A stretch of 64,000 nucleotides of DNA from Coenobita brevimanus (GCA_032717465.1 CM064697.1:2049501-2113500); one strand, 5' to 3'. Counted from the first letter of the stretch, positions 11,760 to 24,701 are shown. The notes: generated by a model from the letters alone, not told the origin. Made by a program: numbers and translations.

Positions 11760-12980
11760 ATATATATCCTCAAACGTATGTTCGAAAGCAGTATATATAA
11801 AAATACATAAAACATGATCTGTAAAATTAAGTTTGCCATTACTCAGAGACTGCATGCAGAGTCACTTCGTTCTTAGAGCCGTATTTTAAATCGGATAGGA
11901 GTCTTCGCAGTATCTCTTCCTTTCTTTCTTTCTTTTTTTTTTCTTTTGCATCTTACGCCTTACCATTTCCCAGTATATTTTTTCTGTCGTTTTAATATCG
12001 ACATAGTTTGCATCAGTGATATACTGTACAAGAGGATATGAGCTGCAACGTAAGGCATACATCGGTAGGGAATATATATTACGAAATTGCCACAGCTACT
12101 TATTATACGACCACTAATTCTATGTCCAGGCACTGTTTCTAAGTCTTTTCCTCCACGGCATATCACCTCATAATATGGAGGTTGAGGGAAAGCCTTCTTG
12201 TGTATCATCCTATCCTTTGGCTTCTGCATTAATTAGGTTATAATTTATTCTGCCAACATTACCTGAATCACCACGTAAGGACATAAGGTTTGTGTGCTGC
12301 AGCTCTGTGTAACGCTGTTTGCTTCAGCCGAATATACTCGTATGATTAAGGTCTTTCCTCTGTCGTACTGAAGGAAAAATGAAACTGATTGCCGTTGCAC
12401 CTCATAACTGTCTTGGGGACGATGGGAACTGGAAGATGTACCACCATGAAAGCCGGGTCAAGAAAATTTGTTCTTTCATGAGGTGTCGACAACTGGCCCC
12501 TTCTGCATGAGTGGCGAGGCAGGGAGAGCTTTGTTGAGGGACGTGTCAGGCCAGGGTGGGTCATGGGTCAGCCGGATACTTTCTGATTCCCCGGCACTCC
12601 GTTACTTTTATAGTTATAGTGTCGTGTTCTTGCCCGAGTCTGAGATGTGCAAGGCTGAGTCAATTTATAGAGACTTGTGACACGGTTCGTAAGTCGATAA
12701 CATTATTTGATTTGAGGTGGTGACTGACAGGGTAGAGATCGAGATACTATAAGAAGATGGCTGTTGTCAGTTCACTAGGGATTTCTCATCCTGTGACCTC
12801 ACTTCACCCCGGTCGTTCCACATGAGTGACGCCCAGAATAAAAATTATACACCTCAGTTAAGACCAGAGAAATTGCACCTTGTTAGTGAGAGCATCGCCT
12901 TACTGAAGTAATAGTTACAGAATCTCTTCAAGCTAATGTTTTTCCACACCAACTACGACCAGCGCAAGCACCCCTACATA
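11760..12980. other. no recognisable feature
   Basis: Mixed unique DNA. Open frames up to 89 codons lack start context, domains or splice support. Confidence 0.5.
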
Positions 12981-12984
12981 TGTA

Positions 12985-13104
12985 ATGCCAGAGAAAGTGC
13001 AGTACTATGCAGACTGGGTTGCGTCAGAGCTAGTTAGTTCTTCCCCCTCGTGTTGCGTTAGTGAGGCAGATACCTGGCGGTTCGCAGGTTACTCAAGAGG
13101 TCAG
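12985..13104 (+). CDS. candidate first exon, 40 codons
   Basis: An ATG at 12985 opens exactly 40 codons beginning MPEKVQYYADWVASELVSSS and ending ...YSRGQ at a good donor (GTCAG|GTGAGG, donor at 13105). The N-terminal half looks protein-like; the C-terminal half is less clear. The exon lies at the left edge of a GC-rich patch (13050-13350), compatible with a 5' end. The frame also continues past the donor to a stop at 13230. No signal peptide, domain or downstream exon was recognised, and a chance open frame is quite possible. Confidence 0.2.
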
Positions 13105-13350
13105 GTGAGGTGGCGGGGCGCCTCTTTAGTGGAGGCAGGGTCACCCGGGGCATTGGGGGTAGCGGGGCATGACGCAGGCGGCCACAGGGGTCGGGAGATG
13201 CCCCAGGATACGAGGGTGCTCCGCGGGTGAGCCGCGTGTGGGCCACGTGGCGGGGCGACCTCCTCCAGGGGGCAAGTGGCGGGGTAGAGGTCGTGGGAGG
13301 GCACTATTAGCACCCACCATGGCTCACCTCACCACTGTTGTCTTCCTCCC
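13050..13350. other. GC-rich, CpG-containing patch
   Basis: Markedly GC-rich compared with its surroundings, with several CG dinucleotides and GGCGGGG motifs (GTGGCGGGGCGCC near 13109, CACGTGGCGGGGCG near 13242). It could be a promoter-type island or coding DNA. Sequence alone does not decide. Confidence 0.4.
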
Positions 13351-13359
13351 ATCGTTGGT

Positions 13360-15140
13360 GTAACTATTTCTGTAGAACTGTCACTTGATATTCATTAGAT
13401 AGTTTCTAATGAAACCATGTTTCTCTGCCATTTTATATTAAAAAATACGATTAATTTCGTAAATTATGTGACATAATATATCAAGGAAATTAAGAGGGCG
13501 TAATATGTCTTGCAGTAGTGTAGCAACTGTGAGAATCTGCCTTATCATATAGTATTTTTTTTCCGCGATTGTGAACAGATCCTTCCGACAATCATGATCC
13601 AGCGGTGTATGAGAGACTGGCTGAGCCTCGAGGAACTACATACTCATGCAAGCTCACCTCTCACCCTCTGCATTGCTCCTTGAAGTCCTACCCTCACCTT
13701 AGCCAGGTCTCGCCCCATCAGACACGCCTTCTGTATAGTTCTCACAGGGGATGATGGTAATGAGGGGTTCCCTGGTGATGCCACTCAGGAGGCTGCCACA
13801 AAAGAGGGCGGTGGATTATGCCATTACTGGCTATTACCCAGGTTCCTGGCTCCGGTACCTCACCTCGTGCCGCCTCACACTCAGGTTGGAGGTCGGCTCA
13901 TAATGGATGCTGGTAGGCGGGGCGGGAGTGGGATGAGGTCAGGTGGTGTCAGCGTGTCAGCCGGTGTCAGGAGGGGGTGGGATTTGTGGTCGTATGGGTT
14001 CCAAATGTTAGTGGGCCAAGGTCGCGGCGTGGAAAGTGAGTCTGTTTATTAGGGGGTCGAGAAGGTGAGGACCCATGGCTCCTGAGGGCGCCAACTCAGC
14101 TGACAGTGACGCCATGGAAGAAGAATAAAGAGGAATGAGGGATGGTATGCAGGTGAGGAGTTTGTGTAACGAAAGAGCTTGCGTTAGCCGGGTGGGAAAT
14201 ATTAAATCTTTGACAACAATAAACGTTGTCTTAACACATTAAATTAATAAAAACTGCAACATTCAAATTACTCTTGAAGCAACTGAGTGTAGAAGCCTTT
14301 CCTTGTGAGCAATGAAATCTCACGACAACAAGTAGTTTCTGCACAGTTTCTGTGTGTGGGTACAAGTCTTTCATATGAGCGATTTTCTCCACAGTAAAAT
14401 CAACTTACAAGTTTGTATACCATTTTGAAGGCTGATAACAAGGGAAAAAGTTAAATGTTTGAGTTTAGACACAGTAAACCGAGGTGTTGTTAGGCATCAA
14501 AGTTCCCTTTCTGTTCCACCACCCCTACTTCACATTTAAAGCATGTCCGCCACATTCATTTCTGTCTTAGAGAACATACTAAACGTCTCTCAGCGTAGGA
14601 ATATTAGCCGACTGAGGAAAATGAGAAGTAGAAGAGATGAAAATATTAGGTTCACTTTTTCCTCTGATTTTACTTGTAAGATGAAGTGAAATATTAGACG
14701 AACTTGTTTTTCCCGAACTGAACCTACCATCCGTTAAAATTTGTGATATCTGGGCAGCCGGCCAGTGCGAGGATGCTGATGAGGATGAGGAGAAAGATGA
14801 GAAGGAGAAGGAGAAGGAGGAAGAGATGCTGATTGGACCGGCTAGGTAACTATTCCACCTGAGGCAGTGAATAATTTTTTAACAGACAGCAGATAAGACG
14901 GTGATAGAGGAGGTGGTCATAGGTAAAGGGTAACCCCGGGGGAGCCACTGACCCCTGTGGCGCCGGGGCGGGAGGGGAGGGGCAGCGGTCAGGAGGGAGG
15001 GGTCAGGTCACTCGGCTCACCAGGGGCACAGTGGGAGGGCAGCATGAGACACCCCAAGGCCACGCACACACACCCATATTTTTACATCAGTGGTTCACAT
15101 GCTATGGAGAGGCATTGCGTTGGATTTCCTCTTCTCTTGT
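13360..15140. other. no recognisable gene
   Basis: AT-rich at 13370-13560, mixed at 13560-14760, a purine-rich GATGAGGAGAAGGAG stretch at about 14768-14830, and a GC-rich patch at 14930-15060. On the minus strand the GC patch has a pyrimidine tract ending GCGCCACAG, followed by about 35 open codons. No donor of comparable quality follows, so no exon is called. Confidence 0.45.
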
Positions 15141-15141
15141 C

Positions 15142-15144
<3 letters not shown>

Positions 15145-15198
<54 letters not shown>
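15145..15198. repeat. (TG)n microsatellite
   Basis: 27 uninterrupted TG units. Confidence 0.99.
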
Positions 15199-15199
<1 letters not shown>

Positions 15200-15463
15200 A
15201 GGCATATACTGACACATTTAATCATTACCTGCTCTGTTTTTTCCTTCGCTGTTCTGAAGGTTGGATTAAGAATTAGTCTATCAGAGTCTCCTCCTTGTTT
15301 CATCACCACTTGACACGTCTGTCCCTTTAATTTATAGGTTTTATTTTTAACGATAGAGAAGTAGCTTAGTAGAATCGTAAGTCAGAGTCAGGTGTCGTGA
15401 AAGGGGCATAATTTCGACATCCTGGGTAACAGCTGTGGAAAAGCAATGCTAGTGATGGATCAA

Positions 15464-15589
<126 letters not shown>

Positions 15590-15770
15590 ACCTAGCCCTG
15601 ACATGAAAACTGGGCGAAGATGATAGAGGTGGTGGGGCAAAAAAGACTAATGAGTGCAAAGTGTAGCCGCAGTCTTATTCACACGCGGGCCAGGCTGTCA
15701 TTAATTTAACAAGAGCAGCGTGATTAAAGACGACCCAGGAAGGTAACCACAAGCCGGCTCCCTCACTCTG

Positions 15771-15776
<6 letters not shown>

Positions 15777-15806
<30 letters not shown>
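15777..15806. repeat. (TG)n microsatellite
   Basis: 15 TG units. Confidence 0.98.
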
Positions 15807-15807
<1 letters not shown>

Positions 15808-15809
15808 CT

Positions 15810-16476
15810 CCATTGGTTTCTCTTCTTTATTTTTATCTGCAGTTTCCCTATATTGTATGTATACTTGTAACAATTTTAACGGTATATATTGCGTATGTAA
15901 ACTGTGTGTGCTGATATTATAGTAAGCACCTGTCTTGCTCCATACGCATTTTAGTGAAAGTTGGTTTAAGTCTGATATTTTTCTTAATGTGTATGTTTTG
16001 TTTTCAGCTTGATACCCCTCTCTCAGTGTATGTTTTTGTCACTTATTTCCCATTTTTCCTGCGCCAGGTTAATTTAGGTATCAAACAGTTACCTAATGGC
16101 TTACAATCGCTCTCCTGGCATTTTGTTGCGTGTTAATTGCCCTGCTATCTTTACCTTAGGCTGTATACTTTCAGGTTCTTACACTCGATATAAGCACTAT
16201 TATTTGCAGGCAGTTTAGCTTTCCCCCCTTCTTGATATAACTCATATTGTGTAGACAACAGCTTAATACATAATACACCTTGGTTCGTATTGCAATCTCG
16301 TAGAAAAAGAAAAAGGTGTTAAGAGGTGTAGGGTGATTTTGTTGGTGAATGGGTAAATATTTCACTGCAGTGACCCCTCCAGTATATTATAAATAAATTC
16401 ACATGATTTTATGTGTATATATGTGGGATCTGTCGTACTTGAAAGGGAGGTTGGATAGTAACAAGAACTACCTCCA
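15810..16476. other. AT-rich unique DNA
   Basis: An acceptor-like TATGTTTTGTTTTCAG ends at about 16008. It is followed by an open frame (LDTPLSVYVFVTYF...) that runs to a TAA near 16134. The hydrophobic run and weak downstream GTTAAT make this unconvincing as an exon. Confidence 0.35.
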
Positions 16477-16565
16477 TTAACCCTTCACTGCGATACCGCC
16501 TTCTTCAGTTCATACCGACTGAGATATATTTCCCTTATTAGAATTTTCTTAGATGCAGAGGGCTG
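16477..16565. mobile_element. TTAA hairpin MITE, 5' fragment
   Basis: Starts TTAACCCTTCACTGCGATAC, matching the family terminus. It decays after about 90 bp, and no 3' end is clear. Confidence 0.55.
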
Positions 16566-16784
16566 AGAATAGAGCTAATCGTCCCTGACACGTCGCTCGC
16601 GAATGTACACGTTATACTGAACACCGTTAATCCTTGGGTGTTAGGGCGAGGTGCGAGAGTGAGGGCCGGAGTTACTACACCACTATATCACAGGTTCATT
16701 ATCGTCTTCATGCCGAGGGATTTATGAGGCTCGGGTGAAGGAAGCATATATTATTTCCGATATAGACCAGTCAAGCCGACCGTG

Positions 16785-18130
16785 CACGAGTTAGGTGTGG
16801 GCAGAGCGGACAGGTGTAGAGAGGGGAGGTGTGGATGCTGGCAAGGCTGATAGGTATGGGTAAAATGGGTGTGGAAAGGGACGATGTAGATGTGAGCCGG
16901 AGTGGTATATGTGGGAATTTTATTACAGATGTTGAAAGGGAGGTGTGGGTGAGAGTGTGGGCAAAATTGGTAGTTGTGGGTAGGCTACAACAGGCGTGGA
17001 AGAGAAAGGTGTTGTTATGGGCCGGAGCTGAAGTTGTGAGGAGAGTAATATAGACCTGGTTAATAACAAAATTGCCACTTGTGGATAAAGCAGGCGTGGG
17101 AAGAACAGGCGGGGATGTGAACCAGAGTAGTTGCTGTGGGTAGGGTAAAGCAGGTGTGGGAAGGGATGACGTGGTTGTGGGAAAGGTAATGCAGGTTTGG
17201 AGAGATGATGAGGTAGGTGTAGAATGGGCAGGACTGGGAGAGGTCTGTAGTAGTGGGTGAGGCAAAGTAAATGTCTAAAGGGGTGGTATGGTCGAGTCTG
17301 GCAGTTGTTGACAAGGAAAAAAAAGTTTGCTGGTACTCTAAGCCGCTCTTGTGCACTGCTGGTCAGGTCTGAAACTGTCTTCCTTAATCTGTCTTTCCCG
17401 CTGCCTAAGACCTACCATCATTCTAGCAAAATGGTACACATGTCATGGCATCCGTAAATGAGCGGATCTTGATTTTTTCATATGTTTGTTCACTGTTCAT
17501 TGGAAATAATAAGTTTTGCAAGTATTCAGCGTATTTTTTCATTAGAATGGAGATACGGAAGAACCTGGAAGTTATAGATATAGTAAGACAGGTGTGGTAA
17601 TGACAGATGTAAATCAAGTTGATAGTTGTGGGCAAAGAAAAGCAGTTGTGAATATAGAGCAGGCTGGTAGTTGTGGATGGGGAGGAGAGGACAGATGTGG
17701 ACAAGGCTAACAGTTCTGAACCGGTCATAACAGATGTAGGAAAGACAGATGTGGGTAATATAGGTTTTGCTGTAGGATGATTTGAACTAGCGAGAAAAGA
17801 TGTAATTTAAAAGGGGCTTATTTTTGTGGGAATGGTGGGTGAGGAGGACCTTATGGTATTTTTAGATGTGAAGAGACTAGTGTTGGACATAACTGCAGTT
17901 GTGGAAATGATTTACGGAAATAGTGTTATCAGTTGTGGGAAAGGGTAGTTATAAGCAGATCGAGGAAGCTGCGGAAATGGTAGGTGAGGTCAAGGTTGGC
18001 AGTTGTGGAAATGGTGGTATTGGGAAAGATTTCAGTTGTAGGAATGACAGATATGAATGATGTCAAAGTTGTGGGAATAATAGAAGTAGGTAGGACAGGC
18101 GGTCTACACTAACTAGATGTGATGAGGGGT
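16785..18130. repeat. degenerate G-rich minisatellite (GGTGTGGGAA-type)
   Basis: Many imperfect copies of words such as CAGGTGTGGGAAGG, GTAGTTGTGGG and GACAGATGTGGG, spaced about 20-45 bp. A break of unrelated sequence runs from 17290 to 17560. The Cys/Ser/Thr-Pro frames on the opposite strand are by-products. Confidence 0.75.
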
Positions 18131-18184
18131 GGCAGCTATGGTAAAGCTTGAAGTTAATTTGGGATGGACAGAGATAAGGAGTGG

Positions 18185-19135
18185 CTGGGTGAGGCAGTCA
18201 AGAAATGTAAGACTAGGCAGGGCAGGACAGAGCAGGGCCGAGCAGAGCAGGGCAAAACAGAACAGATCAGAATAGAACAGGGCAGGGTAGGGCAGGGAAA
18301 AGCAGAGGACACAAGAAGAGGACAAGCAGGGCAGGGCAGGGCAAAGCAGACTAGAACAGAGTAGAACAGGGCATGGCTGAGGAAGTAAAGGAAATAAGTA
18401 GACAGATCGGGCTGCAAGGCAGAGTGAGAAGGACGTACAGCTGGGCAGAGGTGAGGAAACAGGGCACGGCATGGCAGGGCAGGGGGTAGGCAGGAAAGAC
18501 ATAACAGTGAAGAAGTGTAGGGTAGAACTAAGCAAGGCAAAATAAAGGAGGGACTGCAGGGAAAGGGGAGCAGAGTAAGGAGGCAGGACAGGTAGGGGCA
18601 AGTAGGAAAAGCAAGGTAAGTAGGGAAAAACTGATATGCAGGGTAGGAAATACATACTGGGATGAATAGGAAAGAAGGATTGACAGGTCGAGGTAAGGTA
18701 AGCAGAGTAGACAGGGAGAGGAAATAGAGGCAGGGTTGGCAAGGCGTGGAAGGATTGAAGGGTAGGCTGGGTTGGCCGGGCAGTATAACCCATTAGCAAA
18801 GGAGATATTACAGGGTAAAATAATCAAAACAAGAAGACAGAGAAGGCAGGATGAAGTAGGATAGTTAGTACGAACAAGGAAGACCAGGGTAGGCAGCGCA
18901 GGGCAAGCAAGATGAGAACGGCAGTGTACACATGGAAAAGCAGGGTAGTCAGGGGAAGGCAAGTTAGGCAGAGGAAGGCAGGTTAGGCAGAGGAAGGCAC
19001 TGTAGGCAGAGCAGGGAGGGGGTAGAAGAGACAAGGTATGGTAGGAAGAGCAGGCAGCAAAAGGCCGGGAAGCATGAAAAGGCAGGGCAGGGCAGGGCAG
19101 TGTAGGTCAGGTAGGCAGGAGGTGCAGGCAGGCAG
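18185..19135. repeat. degenerate (GGCAG)n-type array
   Basis: About 950 bp dominated by GCAGG, GGCAG, GAGCAG and GAACAG pentamer-like words (for example GGCAGGGCAGGGCAGGGCAG near 19081), giving a G/A-rich plus strand. Long Leu/Pro/Cys frames on the minus strand (up to 228 codons) are compositional. Confidence 0.88.
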
Positions 19136-19139
19136 TGAG

Positions 19140-20890
19140 CGCCAACCCTAAGGGTGGGACCGCCGCGCTCCTCCGTTTTTGTCATGTTCTAATTTTACGC
19201 CAGGTTATCATTATATAAAGTGTGATGCATAGATACGTGTGTGGCGGTCAGTTTAGTGCTTTCCTTCATGCCTGTGTGTGTGTGTGTGTGCACTTTGTTT
19301 GGTGTATATGATATATATATATTTATTTATTTATTTATATTTGCAGGATGCGTATTGTTTGCGAGAGTAGGTGAAAAAAAAATCCGTGTTTTTTTGCGTA
19401 TTCATGAAAGTGTTCGTACGTTAAGTGTTCAGTTTTGTGTGTGTATGTACAGTACCCTTATATGAATATGTTATCGTACCGTAATTGTTGTGTATGTGCG
19501 ACAAAGGTTAGTAAAATTATAACAGAGGGGAATCATGTTTTTAATGATGCTGATGTCTTTACCCATCAGTCAGTCAGTCACGTCGGGTTTAACATCTTCA
19601 CTGCTGTGTCCCTCATTCTCTGAATAAAATTGTTTGAGGGTAACCAGGATAGAAAAGTAACGTTGCATTAATGATATAATTAAGAGAAATTTGCGTTTTT
19701 GATAAACAAAAATATTTTACATACACTCAGGTCATAGCCATAACTCCAAAGAACATACATATAAATCAGTTTTATATAACTGTTCTTCGTTATTGTTCAA
19801 TAGCCATGTTTTGAGCAAATATATAAAGTTAATTTGAGAAATATGAAAATAATTCAGAGGACAGAACTAAGAAAATATTTTAAGGTAATGATAATGCCAG
19901 AAAATGCAGTTAATGGGCCCACATTACCTTAGGCAGTTTGTCTGTTAGGAGCGGTAAAACGGACTTGACAGCTTGGTGGTACCGTAGCAGTGATAATGTT
20001 TTGATGGACCGGTAAGCATGTTGTCGTGGTATCTTTTCCTCCGTCTTTCCACTCAGCACAGTCATCCACACGACTACCCACTTACCTTCAACAATGCACG
20101 GCTCAGTCTTTCATCGTCTCATAGTAAGCATCATCCTCGGTGTCTTTCTTTCTCGTGATCTGTCATGCAAGGATCACATTACACCACTTGCAAAATTATC
20201 TTCTTAGAGTTTGAGTATGCTGGGCTGACCCCGTGAAATATGCAAAGCAAGCACCTTTGTACAGGAGTCATATCATCTGATCTTGTGTGGATGCTGGCGT
20301 CATAATTTAATCACATCACCACTTCCAGATTAAGTAAAGTCAAAGGGTAGTAGCAAAGGCATTTTTATCTCATAGTTTGAACTTCCTCTTACTGACTCCC
20401 CCTAGTCTCCCCTCCCCCCTTTTTTTGTGCTGCAGTGTTGCACAAGACCCTCTGCTGTCGCCAGTAAACTGGTCACTGCTTTTCTGAACTTTCTGCCTAC
20501 GTGCTCGTCGTATTCTTCTTCAAGGCGGGTACACAGTGTAGTCTGGCTACTCAGTGATACTCCTTTTCTGTCCCGTTAAGTACTGCAAGAATTAACCGGT
20601 ACTCAGTCATTCATGTATCACTGTGGTCAGTATTCTCCGTACTAGTTTTCATTGTAGCACTAAAAGGCATTCTGAATGGCCGTCGTGTTTGAGAAGATTG
20701 TGAATGGCTGCGAACACTTCCATTTTTTTTATTTTTTAAGGTTAAGACGTTACTTTCCCATCAGTATCATGTTCGAGAAATTTCAGTGTACCCTATACAA
20801 ACAGAGTCCAGAAACTTTTGACCATGACGGTACATACCTGGTCAGATCTGTAACAATTTTCCCTGTACTGTATTTTCTTCTGTGGCTTGC
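19140..20890. other. no recognisable gene
   Basis: Short (GT)n near 19272 and (TTTA)n near 19318, then AT-rich unique DNA. A donor-like GAAG|GTAAGT on the minus strand (20079) has only a stop-containing frame upstream. Confidence 0.45.
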
Positions 20891-20892
20891 AC

Positions 20893-21030
20893 TCTAATTC
20901 CTTCAGTGCCTTGACGTCTTTCTGTGGCGTATTATTGTTGTTTCCAGACGATGTTATGTAGCTTAGGGGATGCGTTTCGAAGCAGAAGGGTTAGATGTAG
21001 CCCTTTATAACTCCTTCAGTAAGAGAGGAC
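20893..21030. mobile_element. TTAA hairpin MITE, diverged copy
   Basis: AATTCCTTCAGTGCCTTGAC, then TTTCCAGACGATGTTATGTA, then AGCAGAAGGGTTAGATGTAG and a second AACTCCTTCAGTAAG. All are family landmarks in the right order, but the ends are eroded. Confidence 0.5.
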
Positions 21031-21044
21031 TTACATAGTAATAA

Positions 21045-21109
21045 TAACTACAATGATGATCAGTGAAGATGATGATGATGGTGATAATGACGATGATAAT
21101 AATAATGCT

Positions 21110-21154
<45 letters not shown>

Positions 21155-21195
21155 CTTAATAGTAATAATAATGATGATTAATAATAATAAATTAT
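21045..21195. repeat. (GAT)n/(AAT)n microsatellite
   Basis: Imperfect GAT and AAT trinucleotide repeats, purest as (AAT)n at 21115-21150. Confidence 0.95.
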
Positions 21196-21527
21196 ATGAA
21201 CATACCAAAGCCAAGCTTTAAAAAAGAAAGAAAGTCAAAGTGGTGGCTGGTATCCTGTTAGCAATGTGTTAATGAGTGTCCTGGGGGGTGTCGTGTGTCG
21301 TAGTGGTCTGTGGCAACACGGGAGCCAGGACACACACAGGTGGGTCCTACTGTGTCCTGCGTCCCTCATCTCACGCCGCCTATTCTGCCTCTCTCAACAG
21401 GCTCCTTCGCCGCCACACACAACACCCCTGCCCCTCTCACTGATGGTCACCCCGCGGTCAGAGCCCCGCTGAGGCACCTCTAACTCTCTCAGGGGGCCAG
21501 TTAGACTCTACTTTTTTCTTTCCTGTT

Positions 21528-21712
<185 letters not shown>

Positions 21713-22150
21713 GAGAATGTAGAGGAAGGGGGAAAGAATACGCCAATGACCCTCTCCATTTGTCACCATCGGCTTATCGGGTTGGGCTGTAGTGGCAGGG
21801 GATTGGTATCGATTAATCTTCAGGTGCAGCAAATAGGAAGATAAAATGGGGATATAGGCAAGTGAAAGGTTTTGTGTATATTACCTGTTCAATTTGATTA
21901 CGTGTTTTTTTATTTTCCTAGTCTTCAGAAGATTTTATTCATTTTAGGGTATAAATTTTGAACTAGAAGGCTTGGAGATGATATTCCTTAACTTCTTTTC
22001 CTAGGAGACTCCCTGACACTCGACTTAAGCGTTTGGAAGCGGCAAGAGAAAATCGAAACTACGTCCTTCGGCTGAATCTGTTAAATTTCAGAATATATTA
22101 TTGAAGGTTAGTCAGTGTTGGGAGGTAACAGGAGTAAAATTCAATCGCTG

Positions 22151-22262
22151 TTAATTCTTTCACTATGATGTCCTCCTGTGTGGATCAATTTTTGCCACTT
22201 CCAGACGATTAAGTTTAGTTTATGGAGGATATCTTGTGGTGAAGAAGTTATTGAAGGCCCCG
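22151..22262. mobile_element. TTAA hairpin MITE, half-length copy
   Basis: TTAATTCTTTCACTATGATG at the start, CCAGACGATTAAGTTTAGTT inside, and TTATTGAAGGCCCCGTG near the far end. The right TTAA is lost. Confidence 0.5.
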
Positions 22263-22808
22263 TGTAAGACATGCTGTTCAATGGTGTCTCATATCCCGGC
22301 AAGAATTACCTGTTAATACTGTGAGCTTAATATAAAAGACGTCTTAGACAAGGGGTTAAAAGAAAATAGCTGAAAGTGTGGGGGCTGTACCGTGGCATTA
22401 AATTTCATCAGGAAGTTTTAGATCAGTATTAGGTTTAGGAAATACGTCTATGATACTCCCTCACTTGTGCTTTATACGACAGAGGAGGCCAATATCCTCA
22501 CTATCAATCACCAATTAATCTGAAACATGTGGCGAGAAGCAGCATATCTGAGGCAGCGTAAAACCTTGTCCACTTGGGCGACCGGTTCCCTGCTTAATAT
22601 AATGGAGAGGCCTGGAGGAGCGAGTTTCCTGTTGAGTCCGATGATGGAGTGGCTGCTGTGTTTATCCCCGCACGTAAATGGGAGGCGGCGGGCATGCTTT
22701 TCGATTCTCTGGTGGGTGTTGGAGAGTTTTCTTTTACGCTTTCTCTCTCCCTTCTCTGTTCTTTCTCTTCTCGTCTGGTCTGGTCTGGTCTTTTCTCTTT
22801 TTTCTCCT

Positions 22809-22811
<3 letters not shown>

Positions 22812-22872
<61 letters not shown>
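22812..22872. repeat. (CT)n microsatellite
   Basis: About 30 CT units. The TTTCTTTACGCTTTCACTATAG that follows looks like a splice acceptor, but probably by chance. Confidence 0.99.
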
Positions 22873-22874
<2 letters not shown>

Positions 22875-22974
22875 TTTTCTTTACGCTTTCACTATAGCTT
22901 CGTGTGTTTTCTTATCGTGTCGTGGTTTGTCCAGGTGAGAGTGTGGGAAGAGGGTACCTGTTTTTGCATCTGAA

Positions 22975-22976
<2 letters not shown>

Positions 22977-23045
<69 letters not shown>
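22977..23045. repeat. (GT)n microsatellite
   Basis: About 34 GT units. Confidence 0.99.
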
Positions 23046-23046
<1 letters not shown>

Positions 23047-23093
23047 AAGAAAAGTCTGATGGCAAATACTGACACACGTTTAGGCAGAATTAG

Positions 23094-23285
23094 TTAACTC
23101 TTCAAGTACTGATGGCTTCCGTAATCTGAATAAAATTTAGCATTCCCCAGACCATATTCTCCACGCAGAACGATTGTCTTGAATTCACACTGCTGACGGT
23201 AAAAGTGATGCAAAACTGTAATTGAGGATATCTATAAATCTTTATGAGTCCGTTTGAGGTCTAATGCAGTGTTGGACCTCCTCCT
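23094..23285. mobile_element. TTAA hairpin MITE, diverged full-length copy
   Basis: TTAACTCTTCAAGTACTGAT at the start, then ATCTGAATAAAATTTAGC and CCAGACCATATTCTC. The 3' half is weakly conserved, and the right end is uncertain. Confidence 0.5.
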
Positions 23286-23289
23286 TCAA

Positions 23290-24388
23290 AGGGGAGTGAT
23301 AGCCAAAAATTTTCCTCTCCTTATCCATGCCAAATACGAATCCGGAAGGAGTTTCTGCAGTAAGCTCAATGAATGTTAACGTTGGAGTGTTGTAATGGCT
23401 GTTTGCGTCAAAGTCTGTAAATGTCATTGCGGCGAATTAGCAGGTTGGAAACATGTTTTCAATGTATAACGAGTACTAATTTTGAGTTGTGAACCAGAGT
23501 ATCCCAGATCGGGAGACAAACGTGATAATCAGAGCCACCGCAGAGCCAGTTGGGGATTAACTCTTCTCATGTTTTGATTAGAGTAACCAGAGATACACTA
23601 GTGAGCCATACTTTCTGCTCACCCTCTAGCTCTAGCCTTGGCAGTAGAAATAGTCTGACCAGGGCTGCACACTAAAAGAAGTCTGTTATTGGTAGTTTTT
23701 ACTTATCTAAATTCTATAAATTATGGCGTCATCTCGAATTGTTCCTCGCGCAGTTTGTCAAGGCTTTGAACTGCCACCTTATCATTAACAGGTTTTCGTT
23801 TGATGTGAAACCCTGAACACGACTTTCCTCCAGTAGGTGACCAGAGTAATAATAAGTTCAATCCCTGGCCCAGCTAAAGTTGAACTCAGTGTACTGCAGG
23901 CTAAAGGTGTTCTTTTCCTATAAGCTGAGGGCCATTAAATTTGTAGTTATAAGCGAGTGGCAGAATTGCCTGGCCATATCGACACCACCGCGTGAAGGCG
24001 TCCCTCACCAGCATCAAAATGAACAGAAACTTTGGCTTACAGGTATACATGGAAGCTGAGAGATTTCAGAGGCCCATAGATACAAGATGAGTAGCACATT
24101 TACCTCACACGTCAATCTGTTTACCTGATATACGCACACCCTATAACAGGACATGTGTATTCATCACCTGATTTCTGATAGACATAAAGACTTGTGAAAT
24201 ATGGGCACACAAAGTTCGTAGCCCCATTATCCCCTCCCCCTGTCCCTTAACCACCGCGCCGCCAATTAAGGTACCGCTCATGGCCCCACTTTATTAGGGA
24301 TCTTGTGAGTAATTGCCCAACCCACAAAAAAGGGATAAAAAAAGGAGGGTGTTTTCCGGGTTCTTGGAAGGTCAGCAGATTTTTACTC
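23290..24388. other. no recognisable feature
   Basis: Unique DNA of mixed composition with short open frames only. Confidence 0.5.
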
Positions 24389-24701
24389 TTTAATCCTTTC
24401 AGTGTGATGATTTTTAAGTCATTTATTATTGTCAGTACCAGACGATGGAATTTAGCACTCTTTTTTTTTTTTTTTACAGAGTTCATGAAAACCTAGCTCC
24501 TCCAGTTCAAAATTTTACCCCGATCTGAATAAAATGTAGCACCAGACGATTTTATTGACATTAAGAGGGGCATTTTGTAGAGAAGGGGTTAGAAACAGTC
24601 TCCTTCAACCCTTTCACAACCACAAGTCTCTCCCTATGCTAAATAAATTAGCCTGGTGTTAGAGTAAAATAGGGAATATACCAGCGAATGGAATGGGTTA
24701 A
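24389..24701. mobile_element. TTAA hairpin MITE, two copies or one duplicated copy
   Basis: TTAATCCTTTCAGTGTGATG at 24389, CCAGACGATGGAATTTAGC, a poly(T) run, ATCTGAATAAAATGTAGC, a second CCAGACGATTTTATTGAC, GAAGGGGTTAGA, then CAACCCTTTCACAACCAC and a final GAATGGGTTAAG. Three inverted termini in 313 bp suggest two overlapping or tandem insertions. Confidence 0.6.

Noticed and set aside
15954..16136. 60-codon hydrophobic frame with acceptor-like TTTGTTTTCAG in it
   Set aside because: T-rich DNA gives Phe/Val/Leu runs. The only donor candidate (CAG|GTTAAT) is weak, and there is no homology I recognise.
18113..18799. 228-codon minus-strand open frame, Leu/Pro/Cys/Ser-rich
   Set aside because: It lies wholly in the (GGCAG)n-type array. 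Composition alone gives long open frames, and neighbouring frames are open too.
20079..20180. Minus-strand donor-like GAAG|GTAAGTGGG with an upstream frame ITRKKDTEDDAYYETMKD
   Set aside because: The frame stops before the donor, and the preceding AG has no pyrimidine tract, so frame and donor do not belong together.
22903..22940. Short exon-like segment after the (CT)n tract ending CCAG|GTGAGAG
   Set aside because: The acceptor quality comes from the microsatellite. The 37-nt segment is T-rich with no protein-like frame.
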